IMG/VR virus record: IMGVR_UViG_3300049489_000572
Coordinates: 1-51,984 of that record
From: a virus
Length of the DNA: 51,984 nt
Reading direction: 5' to 3' (one strand)
Each line of letters starts with the position of its first letter. Position 1 is the first letter of the stretch. This document shows, one piece after another, positions 1-10,748 of this stretch. The position numbers and the translations under genes are program-made. The notes beneath the pieces are model-generated. The model ran no database searches. It had not been told where the DNA came from and was given only the letters and a program-made list of their open reading frames with translations.

Positions 1-3000
1 ACTACAAGAGGTCTGGTTAGCTTCTTCTGGAACAGGCCTCTAAGCTCTTCCGTAATGGTCCCGGAACCGATAGAGGAAACAGCCTTGGCTAGGTCTCCAG
101 AAATAACACCCTCTGGTAGATTACCCCTCAAAACCGCGTCTCTAAGAGCGCCAGTAGACCCGACACCTATCTGACTACGGAGAGCATTTCTAACCTCAGC
201 AAGATTTGTAGCAGGACCAAGAGGCTGCAGCCCATTAGCCTCTGCCTCTCTTATTAATTCCTTACCATCAGCCTTAGCCCTGCGAGTTCCTGGGTCAGTA
301 AGAAGAGAGGAAGCTGGCTTTCTTATTGGAAGAGGTGGAGTTCCTATTGCAGAAACGTTTGATGAGGCTTCTACCGGATCAAGCACTTGAGTTCTTGGGC
401 CTGTAGAAGGGGGATTGAGGTCCCTAACGGTCGCGGCAAAACCACGAGCCCTCTCTATTGCAGCCGCCTCCTCTAGGGCAGACAACCTGCTTACAGGACC
501 AGGGAGAAGCTCGGGCTCAAACTCGCCGTAGAAAGGCTTCTTTGGAGCCCCAGCTTGTAGAGATGACGTCCCTATATCACGAGCTCCTGAAGGAACATTA
601 CTGTCATCTAGAATCTTAGAAAGCTCCTTAGCCAGTCCTTGATTCTTAACAGAAGCTTCCTTAGCAAAGAAGTCGTTAAGGGCTTTAATACCCTTAGAAC
701 CAGGAATCTTTGACAATCTAAGCAGCGTTGACTGGCGAGCTCTGAGTTTTAATGCCTCGAGTAGTCCACGACCTTCAAGAGCAGCAGTTCCTCCTCTAGA
801 AGAAGCATTAAAAGCTCCTTTAGAAGATGATAGGGAAGAACCTACAGTTCCTCCTCCAAATGAATCATCGACAACACCTATAGCCTTATTAACAAATCTA
901 GAGCTATTAATATGCTCAGCTAGGTTTTCTGTTCTAAATTGGAACCCAGAGTTGTTTATATGAGCATCAAGAGGGGTCTCAAGAAGAGGACCTGATTTAG
1001 GCAGTCTAATATTCGATACTATACCAGAGAAGGGACTATTAACGCTCCTTCTTCCCTGAGCAGCTCCAACCTGAACAGGTCCTGTAAATGAAGGACCAGT
1101 AGGGGCAGGACCAGTAGGAGGAGGGGTTATGATTGGAGATCCAGCTGGACCTAGATCAATATTATCGAAGGCACCTCCAGAAGGGCCAAGATCTATATTA
1201 TCTACAGCCGAGGATAGGGATGCATTGCGCGAGCGGTTTGCCAAGAAAGATCTAAACCCTTTTAGACCTCTTAGTCCTCCAGGTAGAAGACTCAAAGCAA
1301 CGGCTGCGCCTCCCGAGACAAAAGGAAGTGCTGCTGCACCTAGACCAAGACCTAGACTTCCTGTTACAAGACGTCTTCTAGACCCGGCCTCTCCTAGTAG
1401 TTTATTTCCAACCCTAGAATTCAAAGCCTTGCGGGACAGCTCTGAAATGGCCTGAGAAGCTCTTAGTTTACCTATACCCTCAGGAACAGAGGAAAGATTG
1501 GAATAAAGCCCGCGGCCTGCTTCTTTGGCGACAGCAGCTTTATTTTTTACGGCGGCGGCAGTTCGGCTAGCTAGACCAGCAGCTAATTCTCCTCCAGGTA
1601 TTCTTGAGGCTATCTTACTAGCCCTTGTAGCTATTCCCCCGGCCACAGAAGAAGCGGCGCCTTTAAATGCTCCTGGAGATTTGGCCGCAGCAATAGTTAG
1701 GGCAGTTTCTCCAAGCTTACCTACACCTGAACCAAACTTTTCACCAAACTCTCTAGAGGCCTCTAATCTTAGATCAGAATCGCCCTTTCCTGTGGAAAGG
1801 AATGCTCCAGCCCCTAAAGCTTGGCCTGTTTCTGTGAAACCTTCAGACGCAATTCTAACAGGGGCAACAAGCGCGCCCACTGCAGCTTCTTTCAAGGCTG
1901 CGCCATCGCGGCGGACGACAGCCTTACCTATATCTGCAACACCCGAGACTGTGCCTGTTGCAAGATCAGCGGGAACTGCAGCCAGTCTTAGAGGGGCCCT
2001 AATTAAACCCTTAGCCACATTTCCTCCAACAGAATCCGGCAGCTCTTCTGTTAGGAAATCTAGCTTTGCCCCTAGATTTGTTGGAGCCAGGTTAAACTGC
2101 TTAGCCCTGTGAGCACTAATACCCTTTGCCTCAAGGATTAGCTGCTCTAGGTCAACTCCCTTCAACCTTTCAATTGAACTTGTGAGATCAGAAGAATAAA
2201 CCGCCCCCTTCACAGCTCCCGTGGTTGGATCAATTACTGCATCCTTGCCAAAGTAAGCTTCTCCAACCTGAACAAGATTACCTGTTGCAGGATCTGTGAC
2301 TCTAATAGCATCTCTACGCAAAGAAGTCAAGATACCTCTTACGGCTGAGATATCCGCAATAGCGGCATCAATCTCCTTACCTAGAGTACCCTCATTTATC
2401 TCTGCATCTAGAACATCTCGGCCTTCGGATGACTGGTTTAGGGCTCCTACACGAGTCAAATTACTCAAAGAGGTACTCAACCTGCGAGATAGGTTTGATG
2501 TTCTGCCAGAGATCTGAGAATCTATCTTTCCAAATAGATTTTCACTCTTCTCGTTATCCTGGGCTCTCTTAAACAGATTTTTTATAGCGTTGTCACGAAG
2601 TTTCTCACCTTCCTCGCGCGCCTGCTTGTCCTGGATTAGGGTTCTTCTATTCTTGAAGTCCTTATCAAAGGTCTGCTTATTCTCTAGGTTTATACCAACC
2701 AGGCTGCCATCAAGAGGAATTGCCCCTCCATCAGGGACGTTGGTGAACACAGGCTTCCCGTCATCATCAAATCTTACGGATATCCCTGGAAGGGCCTGTG
2801 AGATTCTGATGCCGCGACCCTTTCTCCACAACTGAAGCTTGGCCTCAACATCATCGGCAATAAGACCCTTCAATGTATTAACGTCTTGGGTGCTATTGAT
2901 TGCTATGTTAGCAAGACCAAGCGCCTTGTCGCTTCTCTCGAGATCGTCTTCGTAAATTGAGCCTATAAATGGTAGGTTTGCGACCTTTCTTCCCTTACCA

Positions 3001-6000
3001 ACAACGCCACCCTCCTTGAATCCAGGAATAACCCCCTGATTCAAAGCCGATAGCATTGGAAGGCCGATCTTCTTTACAGCGCTAGCCTGCATGACAAACT
3101 CACCAGAGCTTGCCATTAGAGGAACCTTATCGGACTTAGGACCTCCTGGTCCGGTAATTAGGCCGCCAGCAGCCTTCTTCGCACCACCAGTAAAGAGGTT
3201 CGCAATATTCTGAAGAGGAGCCAAAGCCTTAGAAATAGTCTCAAAAGAATTAATTAGGCTTGGAAGTTTAGAAATAAACTCGTTTAGGCCCTTCTGCGCT
3301 TCTTCGGACTGCTTATTTGCAGGGTTAGCCTCTAAGATCTTAATGATCTGTTCTATTTTAGCTACAATCTCTTGAGAAGTAGTCTGAAGAGTATCGACAA
3401 TGGGCTGATTTACAAGTTTAGCGTTAGCGGCCTGTTCTTCCTTTTTGGCCTCGGCCGCCAATTCATTAACTCTGCCCCTGACAGACTCCAGACCCTGTAC
3501 ACCTCTAAACTGTAGAACTTCGGAAGCAGGAACCTCTATATCCTGGCCGGTGCGGGGATCCCTAATTGTCCTGCTGCCAACGTCACTTTTAATAACATCT
3601 CCAGCCTGCTCTAGGTCATCCCTTAGAGAGTCGGCTAATTCTTTAGCCTGCCCTGCCAGGGATGAGCCGCTTGTGCTAAAATCTGCAAGCCTGTTCATAA
3701 CCTGCTGAGCTGCAGAAACTTCTGCCTGGAAACGATCAGTTTCCCTCTTCTGAGCAAGAGCTATGATTTCTTCATTATTATCAAATTCTGATCTCTGGCG
3801 CGCGACTGTCGCATCTTGCTGAGAAATCTCCCCGGAGCGCAGCTTGAAATCAATACTAGCGTTATCTCTCTCGAACTTTGTTAGACGGCCGCCCTGACCC
3901 TGCTGGAACTGTTCAAATGTTGGACGGGTGAAAGAGAATGGCGTCTTTCCAAGAGCACTATCAATGGAAGTCGTGTCAAATTCAAACTCCTTCTGACGGT
4001 CAAATGTGCGGAATAGGTTCTCTACATCAACTCGCAGCTGGTTTATGGAATCTAGTTTATTAAAGGCGTCCCCTAGACGTCCGAGCCCATCGGCCAAACC
4101 ATTAGCCTGTGCCCTCAGAAGATCCTGCTGAGATCCCAACTGTTTTAGGGTCTCAGTTGCAGCAGCAGCTCCCGCTGTATCGCCGGATGCTACAGCCTCA
4201 TCTCTAATCTGCTTTATTTTCTGCTCTTCCTTTGCAAGAGCCTGTATTGCTTCCTTGTTTCCAGAAAGAGCAGTATTAAGGTCCTCGTTGGCAGCTACTA
4301 GATTCTGATTTTCTCGCTCCGTAAGCTCTCTACCAGAGAGAGCAATCTTACCTGACCCATCTAGGAAAGATTTACCAGTATTAGAGCTTATAGACCTAAC
4401 ACCTGCAAGGGCCCCAGACTGTGTGGAAGCTCCGAGAGAGCCCAGAGCCCTAGAGGATAATATAGAGGTAATACTATTAGCAAGGGAGTCACGAACACCT
4501 GTCATAGCGATAGAGGCTTCCTGCCCCAATCTATGAAGGGCCGCCTGGGCAGCCTTCACAGGCTCAATCATCTTCTTCAGGGCTACCGTTGCTATATTTA
4601 AGATCTCTGTGTGTCTTTGGATCGTCTTATTTTCTTCGTCTACAGTCCTCTCCCTCTCCTTTTCTGGAACAGAAGATGACCCAGACGGAAGAATACGGGT
4701 GCTCTGAATAGCCCTTTTGAACTGCTCAATCAGGTCTTTATTACCATCTCTTATACCTTCTTCAATTCTCTCCCCTGCATCTGAGGTATTGTCGGAGTCA
4801 GACCTCTTCAGAACAGCGGCAAACTCAAGAGCAGCGTCCTTAGCCACCTTGTCTGTTATCTCTCCAGAAGTCTGGGAGAACTTGCTAAAGATGGCAGCAA
4901 TTTCATTTCTCTGAGGCTTAGCCAGAGACTCTATAGCTTTGGCCGAATCCTTAAGAGACTTAGCTTCATCGCTCTTATCTCCAGAAGGTATAAGTTCTCC
5001 CGCGACCCTCGCGGCCGCAATTGAAGCCTGGCGAGAGATGAGCTCATTTCTCACATTCTGAGGAGTGTTGCCTTGAAGAGCCTTGGCGGCGGCGACTAAC
5101 GAGCTGGTATCTTTTATACCAGCCAGCTTCTCTGGGCTTAAGGTGGATAGCTGTCTTCCAAAATCCTCAAGGGCTTTAGGACCCAGCTTGCTAGAAAACT
5201 CTGCCCCAGCAGCAATTCCTCCGGCGAGACTTTCTGGGCTCTTACTCTCGTCAACAAGCTTTTGAAGAAGGTCTGTCTGCTTCTTTGCCTCATCCCTAGA
5301 CTCTTCCGCAATAGCAAGCTGTAGATTTTCTGTCGCAGTAGCGCCGGCCTCTGCTCTCTCTGTTGCAGCCCTAGTTAGTTCTGTAATTAATCTAGGATCT
5401 CTTACTCCGCCAGACTGGGCCTTATTAAATTCACCGGTAGCCAGACTGATGCTTCTGGCCAAATCAACACGGTTTGCCAGGAACTCACCTATGGCCTTTT
5501 CCCCATCTACAATACTATTGGAAGCCGAGATGATACCTTTAGCAGATGTCTGGAATATTTGGTCAGCACTAAGCTCTGAGCGGAGCTGTGGAGTGCCTGC
5601 CCTATTATCTATAGCGCCTGCACCTGCTCCTAGAATTCCAGAAAACTGGGCCTTGATAGTATCTTTAATCTTCTGAGAATCAATCTGATCTAAGGACTGT
5701 TCAAATGCAAGACCTACAGCTTCAATCTCAGATCTGAACTTAAAGATTGTGTCTAGTGTATCCTGTCTTACAGCAAGTTTATTAAATGCGTCAACAGTCT
5801 CAATGCTAATATTAGCATCGCCTTCGTCAATCTTCGTCTTAAACGTTTCTCTAGAGGTAGCTACATCCTGACGAGCCTCTAGAACATCACTCGTAAGCAA
5901 CTGGTCTCTCAAAGATGCTGCCTGCTGGCCTGTGGACTGGAATCTTCTTAGATTACCAAGATTCAAATCAGTATCAATGAGCGCACCTCTAGCACCACCT

Positions 6001-9000
6001 GATACCACTCGTCCTAGCTCCAAAGCTACGGTGTCCAGCTGCTTCTTTAACTTAGTTGTATCAAATACCTCAATATCTCTAAGATTTCCCTCTTGAATTA
6101 ACTCAGAAAGAGGTCTAAGTTTTATCTTCCCTGTAGTCTCATCAATAAACCTTGCTAATCTAGTACCAAACTCATCAACCACCACTTGGACCTGATCAGG
6201 CGTACCTAAGAGGCCTTCCAAGATTACAAGTTCTCCACCTTTTAGTCCTGATAGTTTTTGTTCTACATCATTACGAACATCAATAGTGGCCTGGAGGATT
6301 CCCTTCTCGTTTAATTGGGCGCGGGTCTCTGCCCCACCAAATCCTATGTTATTTCTTACACCACGAAGAGCAGAACTATTCTGAAGCAGGAGCTGCTGAC
6401 TAAAATCACCCGATGTAACTCTGGTTCCCGACTCCGCGCTCAGGCGCCTGGACTCTAAGGCCGCCAGATCTCTAAAGCTGCTGGACTGGAATAGCTGGCC
6501 GATGGCATCTTCCGGAATATTTCCAATCTCTGCACGTATCTTCTGAACCACTTCAGATAACTTGGCTCCTGCTGCTTGAAGTTCCTTGGCCTTGTTGTCA
6601 AACTCCTTAGCAAAATCCTCACCCTCAGTAATAGACAAGTCTATGTTTAGACGTTTGGCTTCCTTTACGCGAGGATCATTTTGTATTTGTTCGAACGCCG
6701 CCTGTCTTTCCTTAAAAATAGTCTGCGCATCATCTCCAAAATCTGCTAGTAGGTTGTCATTCACACCTGGAAGGCCGCCGACAAACTTACCAACACTTTG
6801 AATTGCGGATCTTCCAAGCCTCTTAAGGGGCCCGTCAGATGCATCACCATCTAGGTCTCTAGCGAATGCCTCTACTACTTTTACCTGTGTAGCGGCCAGT
6901 ATCTGTGTCTGGGCGGAGGTTGCAGCCTGAGCAAGAACATCAAAAGCTTGAGCGCTTCTAAGGATAGCGTTACCAAACTCGTCCACTCCCTGAATTAACT
7001 CTGGGTTAGCAAACCCAACACTGTTGTCTAGCTCAATTTGCGACTTATTAAGCCTCTGCTCGTCTAGAAGAGGAGAACGAAACTTACCTCTTCTAATATC
7101 CTCGTCTATAATGTCCCTATCAGTAGAAGCGACTCTTGCAGCGTTCAAGGCAGCCCTGGATCTGCTTCTGCTTAGAGCGTCTACCTCTGTCTGCTGCTTC
7201 TTAATTGCCTTGATAGTTTCATTTCTAGCAGCGATTTCTTCCTTCAGATCTTCTCTAACACTTTCACCGTTCTCAGTGATAGCATCCTTAATTGCACCAA
7301 ACAAGGCAATACCGCCCGCTATCAATGCAAAGGAGGCCCCTAGCTTCACTATATCAGTTGCAAGAAGTCCTACTGCGCTAGAGGTGGCCCCTATTCTGTT
7401 AGCAAGAAAATCAATACCCTTTCCTACACCAGCAAAGGAAGCAAGAGCATTAGACATCTTAAGAACTGTACCTGCAAGCTTCCCAAACCCGCCGTTTAAG
7501 GCTGCTATACCAAGAGCGGTGCGGTCTAGGGCCTTACCTGTATCATCAAACTTAGAAGCAACTCCAAGACCCCTTGTAACGGCAGCAAACTTCGTCAAGC
7601 CTTTTGTATTCTCTACAATCTTTCCATTAGAGTCGACAAGCTTTAGATTAGCCTTTCCGAGGACACTTACGAAATCTTCTACCTCAGAAACAGGCTTCTT
7701 AAATGAGAAGTCGGAAAGAGTTCTAGCCAAAAGAACCCCAGGAGCAGAGCTACCAAACTTAGCAAAAGATGCAGGATCTCTGTCTCTCTGATTGTCTATG
7801 CTTGTGCCTGCGCCCTTCAATCCTGTAGCAATGGATCTAAAGATACCTCCTCCGCCACTACTGTCAAATAGATCAATAAAATTGACCATCTGATCACTAA
7901 ACTTAGTAAAGGCAACAAGAGCTAGCGTAAACGAGGTACCAACGAAAGTTACAGCGGTTGGTAGACCACTAATAACGTCAAAGAACTCCCTAGCTACAAC
8001 TGTAGCTCCCTTCAACGTTGGAAGAAAGGCCTCACCTACAGAAACAGCTGCAGAAGAGATAGAGTTCTTCAGCTGCTGAATTTTAAACTGAGCAGTTTCA
8101 GCAATCCTGCTCTGCTCTCGTAAGGCCGATCCTGCGGAGTTGGTGCTGTCTGCTGCAGATAACTGGAACTGAGAAAAGTTCTTAATAAGAGCAAGGAAGG
8201 TGTTATACCTATGGGCGCCGGCAACCGAGATAGCAACCTGGTTTTGCTGTGCCTCAGATAGTGTATCAAAAGCTGCACTTAGGTCAGAAACAATCTCTAC
8301 GAAAGGCCTCATCCCTCCCTCAGCGTCGCGCACGGCTACGCCCACGCGCGCGAGGCCCTTCTCCGCTTCAGGTGTATTGATGCGAGAGAAGACGAACTTT
8401 AGAGCGGTACCAATTTCCGAACCAGTCTGACGGGTCTGCTGAGAAATAGCAGCCACAATACCATTGAACTGATCTAGGTCTACGCCTGCGTTAACAGCAG
8501 CGTTACCGGCTCTCTTTAGAGCTTCAGCGAGCTGGGTCTCTGTTACAGCGGCGTTGTTGGCTACGTTGTTGAATTTATCAACGATAGAGGTTGCGTTCTC
8601 TACCGGAATATTAAACTGCTCAGTAACAGACGTCAAAACACTGCCTGCAGTAGGCTGATCTAGTGTCGTAACATTAGCAGCAAGAGCAGACGCCTCAGTT
8701 AACCTGGTAACCTGAGCTAGGTTCTTACCTTGCTGGGCGAATGTAATCATGGTGTCGATTACATCCTTCAAAGGCTGTCCAAACTGCTGTGAAATAGCGA
8801 TGGCCGTGTCCGTAGCTGACTTCTTAAATCCCGCGAAGTCGGCCTGGGCCTCGTCCATAACCTTAGCAAGAGAGGCGATAGAGAACTCTGTGTCTGTTAC
8901 TGTCTGCACACCACTCTTAAAGGCACTTACGGCCCCGAAGATGATTCCGGCAGCGGCGCCCCAGACAGCAACACGCTGTAGGGCTGTACGAACACTCGCC

Positions 9001-10700
9001 CTATCAAACATGTTATCTGACACTTCTTTAGCCTTTACTCTTACAGTGTCCAGGGTTGAACCTAGCTGCTTGAGCTCGACATGTACTCTTCTAATATTTC
9101 CTGAAGCATCGGTAAACGATATATTTTCGCTTAGAGGCGCACCAGTGCGTGCTACTTGCTCACGGAGCTGATTAATACGAAATACTCCGAAGGCTCCAGA
9201 GGCGGCGCCTGCTGCTACGTTACTAGGCCCTCTGACAACACCCGAACTAGAACGATTAATCTTTAGAAGACCCTGAAGTTCATCAAATCTCTTCCTAGTT
9301 ATAGGATCAAAACCTTCTTCGGTATTCTTGAAAGCGACCCTTACGGCCCTTAGATTACCTTCTAGATTCCCCATATCAGTAGCCAGTAGATCAAACAACT
9401 TTGTAGCTACCGATAACGGCTGAGACGTCTTGATAGAATTGATACCCAGATTTACAATGGCCTGCTGAAGCTTAGTAAGATCGATTTGTGTCTGCGCAGG
9501 ATTAATTTCCTGTAGAAGCTGGGGCCTAAAGTCCAGACGGCGGCCACCCTCATCCACTAGACCAGAAAAGGTTTCTCTTCTAGTATTCCCAAGCTCTCTA
9601 GCAAAAACATTTCTAAGCTTTGTAATGCTAGAACCCATAGAGTCAGCAAAAGCGTTAAACTCCTGGGATCCTTCCTTCAAAACACCTTCAGCATTATTAA
9701 TGGCAGATGTGATAAGGTCAAAAGTATGGACAATCTCTGCAGCACTAAAGGACTCTGCAAACTTTTTCTGGTCAAATCTTAAGCCTGTGGTGCCTCCAGC
9801 CCTGGCAGTCTCAAGCCTCTCCTGGATGTTTTTTCTAAGATTGCTAAGGATCCTGCCGATATCATCATCCAATCCAGAATTTGAAAGCTTATTAAGCTCT
9901 TTCCTAATGGCCGACTCAATCTCAGACTGTAGATGGCGCGCGGCATTCTGTGCATCACTGGCAAGGCCTTTAGTGTCTATATCAAAGAAATCTCCTAAGC
10001 TATCCTGAAGCTTAGTCGCGCGCTGGCGGAAAGTTGAATCATTAGCAACGGGGGCAAGAACCTTATTAAGCAGCTGAGCAGGGTTTAGACGGCCACCTAT
10101 TCTGTTATTTATATCAGCAAGGGTGTTACCGCTCTCTTCTAGAATTTCTGTAGTGCCTTCTACAGAGCTGGCTACCTTCTGGAAGTGCTTGTGTAGCTCT
10201 GCAAGAGTTGATCCAATTTTGCCAGAGGCGGCGTCTGCCTTAGCAGCCTGCTCGGCCTCTTCCTTCAAAGCAGCTGTTCTTTCCTCAGAAGCCTTAGTAG
10301 AATCCCTTGTGGCGTCGGCATTAGCGGAGGCAGCAGCCGCAGCTGCTTTTTCAGCATCCACTCTCTGGGATGTAGCAGCCGTTAGAGGACGACCGCCTGC
10401 ATCAACTAAACCAGAAGAGGTCTTTGGTGACCCTGTAGACGCAACATTAGCCGCCGCTGCAGCAGTTCCCTGCTTCAACGTGGCTACGATGTTATTTACT
10501 TGTGTTATAGAAGAGGTGAGTGCCTTGAATCCAGAAAGAAGAGAATTAAACTCTTTCTTAAACGAAGAAATGTCTATGCTTACATCAGAGCCTGTGCCGC
10601 CCTTAGACGAACCTCCGCCACCTCCAGAGCCCGAACTTCCTCCCTGGATTAGATTCATTGCTTCAAACTGTACTATAATCTTATATACAGAGTCAGCCAT
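1..10700 (-). CDS. Tail tape measure protein, TP901 family, giant, 3' end outside window
   Basis: One uninterrupted minus-strand frame of 3566 codons runs from an ATG at 10700 to the left edge, so the C-terminus is missing. An in-frame TGA lies three codons upstream of the ATG and fixes the start. Tape measure proteins fill the tail tube lumen, set tail length and help DNA entry. After a Gly/Ser-rich linker (about residues 16-31) come long Ala/Glu/Gln/Lys-rich helical stretches. A TP901-type core at about residues 510-900 contains the segment QTRQTGSEIGTALKFVFSRI. Hydrophobic segments lie near residues 915-940, 1120-1140 and 3120. The motif typical of tape measure C-termini (SSGEFVMQASAVKKIG) sits near residue 2530, yet more than 1000 residues follow, including two copies of NIDLGP and a Pro-rich stretch near residues 3170-3200. 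Its place after tube and chaperone genes fits. Confidence 0.96.
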   Translation of the reverse strand, partial: MADSVYKIIVQFEAMNLIQGGSSGSGGGGGSSKGGTGSDVSIDISSFKKEFNSLLSGFKALTSSITQVNNIVATLKQGTAAAAANVASTGSPKTSSGLVDAGGRPLTAATSQRVDAEKAAAAAASANADATRDSTKASEERTAALKEEAEQAAKADAASGKIGSTLAELHKHFQKVASSVEGTTEILEESGNTLADINNRIGGRLNPAQLLNKVLAPVANDSTFRQRATKLQDSLGDFFDIDTKGLASDAQNAARHLQSEIESAIRKELNKLSNSGLDDDIGRILSNLRKNIQERLETARAGGTTGLRFDQKKFAESFSAAEIVHTFDLITSAINNAEGVLKEGSQEFNAFADSMGSSITKLRNVFARELGNTRRETFSGLVDEGGRRLDFRPQLLQEINPAQTQIDLTKLQQAIVNLGINSIKTSQPLSVATKLFDLLATDMGNLEGNLRAVRVAFKNTEEGFDPITRKRFDELQGLLKINRSSSGVVRGPSNVAAGAASGAFGVFRINQLREQVARTGAPLSENISFTDASGNIRRVHVELKQLGSTLDTVRVKAKEVSDNMFDRASVRTALQRVAVWGAAAGIIFGAVSAFKSGVQTVTDTEFSIASLAKVMDEAQADFAGFKKSATDTAIAISQQFGQPLKDVIDTMITFAQQGKNLAQVTRLTEASALAANVTTLDQPTAGSVLTSVTEQFNIPVENATSIVDKFNNVANNAAVTETQLAEALKRAGNAAVNAGVDLDQFNGIVAAISQQTRQTGSEIGTALKFVFSRINTPEAEKGLARVGVAVRDAEGGMRPFVEIVSDLSAAFDTLSEAQQNQVAISVAGAHRYNTFLALIKNFSQFQLSAADSTNSAGSALREQSRIAETAQFKIQQLKNSISSAAVSVGEAFLPTLKGATVVAREFFDVISGLPTAVTFVGTSFTLALVAFTKFSDQMVNFIDLFDSSGGGGIFRSIATGLKGAGTSIDNQRDRDPASFAKFGSSAPGVLLARTLSDFSFKKPVSEVEDFVSVLGKANLKLVDSNGKIVENTKGLTKFAAVTRGLGVASKFDDTGKALDRTALGIAALNGGFGKLAGTVLKMSNALASFAGVGKGIDFLANRIGATSSAVGLLATDIVKLGASFALIAGGIALFGAIKDAITENGESVREDLKEEIAARNETIKAIKKQQTEVDALSRSRSRAALNAARVASTDRDIIDEDIRRGKFRSPLLDEQRLNKSQIELDNSVGFANPELIQGVDEFGNAILRSAQAFDVLAQAATSAQTQILAATQVKVVEAFARDLDGDASDGPLKRLGRSAIQSVGKFVGGLPGVNDNLLADFGDDAQTIFKERQAAFEQIQNDPRVKEAKRLNIDLSITEGEDFAKEFDNKAKELQAAGAKLSEVVQKIRAEIGNIPEDAIGQLFQSSSFRDLAALESRRLSAESGTRVTSGDFSQQLLLQNSSALRGVRNNIGFGGAETRAQLNEKGILQATIDVRNDVEQKLSGLKGGELVILEGLLGTPDQVQVVVDEFGTRLARFIDETTGKIKLRPLSELIQEGNLRDIEVFDTTKLKKQLDTVALELGRVVSGGARGALIDTDLNLGNLRRFQSTGQQAASLRDQLLTSDVLEARQDVATSRETFKTKIDEGDANISIETVDAFNKLAVRQDTLDTIFKFRSEIEAVGLAFEQSLDQIDSQKIKDTIKAQFSGILGAGAGAIDNRAGTPQLRSELSADQIFQTSAKGIISASNSIVDGEKAIGEFLANRVDLARSISLATGEFNKAQSGGVRDPRLITELTRAATERAEAGATATENLQLAIAEESRDEAKKQTDLLQKLVDESKSPESLAGGIAAGAEFSSKLGPKALEDFGRQLSTLSPEKLAGIKDTSSLVAAAKALQGNTPQNVRNELISRQASIAAARVAGELIPSGDKSDEAKSLKDSAKAIESLAKPQRNEIAAIFSKFSQTSGEITDKVAKDAALEFAAVLKRSDSDNTSDAGERIEEGIRDGNKDLIEQFKRAIQSTRILPSGSSSVPEKERERTVDEENKTIQRHTEILNIATVALKKMIEPVKAAQAALHRLGQEASIAMTGVRDSLANSITSILSSRALGSLGASTQSGALAGVRSISSNTGKSFLDGSGKIALSGRELTERENQNLVAANEDLNTALSGNKEAIQALAKEEQKIKQIRDEAVASGDTAGAAAATETLKQLGSQQDLLRAQANGLADGLGRLGDAFNKLDSINQLRVDVENLFRTFDRQKEFEFDTTSIDSALGKTPFSFTRPTFEQFQQGQGGRLTKFERDNASIDFKLRSGEISQQDATVARQRSEFDNNEEIIALAQKRETDRFQAEVSAAQQVMNRLADFSTSGSSLAGQAKELADSLRDDLEQAGDVIKSDVGSRTIRDPRTGQDIEVPASEVLQFRGVQGLESVRGRVNELAAEAKKEEQAANAKLVNQPIVDTLQTTSQEIVAKIEQIIKILEANPANKQSEEAQKGLNEFISKLPSLINSFETISKALAPLQNIANLFTGGAKKAAGGLITGPGGPKSDKVPLMASSGEFVMQASAVKKIGLPMLSALNQGVIPGFKEGGVVGKGRKVANLPFIGSIYEDDLERSDKALGLANIAINSTQDVNTLKGLIADDVEAKLQLWRKGRGIRISQALPGISVRFDDDGKPVFTNVPDGGAIPLDGSLVGINLENKQTFDKDFKNRRTLIQDKQAREEGEKLRDNAIKNLFKRAQDNEKSENLFGKIDSQISGRTSNLSRRLSTSLSNLTRVGALNQSSEGRDVLDAEINEGTLGKEIDAAIADISAVRGILTSLRRDAIRVTDPATGNLVQVGEAYFGKDAVIDPTTGAVKGAVYSSDLTSSIERLKGVDLEQLILEAKGISAHRAKQFNLAPTNLGAKLDFLTEELPDSVGGNVAKGLIRAPLRLAAVPADLATGTVSGVADIGKAVVRRDGAALKEAAVGALVAPVRIASEGFTETGQALGAGAFLSTGKGDSDLRLEASREFGEKFGSGVGKLGETALTIAAAKSPGAFKGAASSVAGGIATRASKIASRIPGGELAAGLASRTAAAVKNKAAVAKEAGRGLYSNLSSVPEGIGKLRASQAISELSRKALNSRVGNKLLGEAGSRRRLVTGSLGLGLGAAALPFVSGGAAVALSLLPGGLRGLKGFRSFLANRSRNASLSSAVDNIDLGPSGGAFDNIDLGPAGSPIITPPPTGPAPTGPSFTGPVQVGAAQGRRSVNSPFSGIVSNIRLPKSGPLLETPLDAHINNSGFQFRTENLAEHINSSRFVNKAIGVVDDSFGGGTVGSSLSSSKGAFNASSRGGTAALEGRGLLEALKLRARQSTLLRLSKIPGSKGIKALNDFFAKEASVKNQGLAKELSKILDDSNVPSGARDIGTSSLQAGAPKKPFYGEFEPELLPGPVSRLSALEEAAAIERARGFAATVRDLNPPSTGPRTQVLDPVEASSNVSAIGTPPLPIRKPASSLLTDPGTRRAKADGKELIREAEANGLQPLGPATNLAEVRNALRSQIGVGSTGALRDAVLRGNLPEGVISGDLAKAVSSIGSGTITEELRGLFQKKLTRPLV

Positions 10701-10715
10701 TCCGTTTCATTTCCC

Positions 10716-10729
10716 CTGTTTTAAAACAG
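10716..10729. other. 14-bp perfect palindrome upstream of the tape measure gene
   Basis: CTGTTTTAAAACAG is a perfect palindrome lying 16 bp before the tape measure start and just after the stop of the preceding gene. It has no loop, so it is more like a DNA-binding site or chance than an RNA hairpin. Between it and the start lies a GGGGA followed by a five-codon mini-ORF (MKRNG) whose stop overlaps the tape measure ATG, which could couple translation. Confidence 0.3.
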
Positions 10730-10748
10730 TGAAAAACCAGAAAACCCT

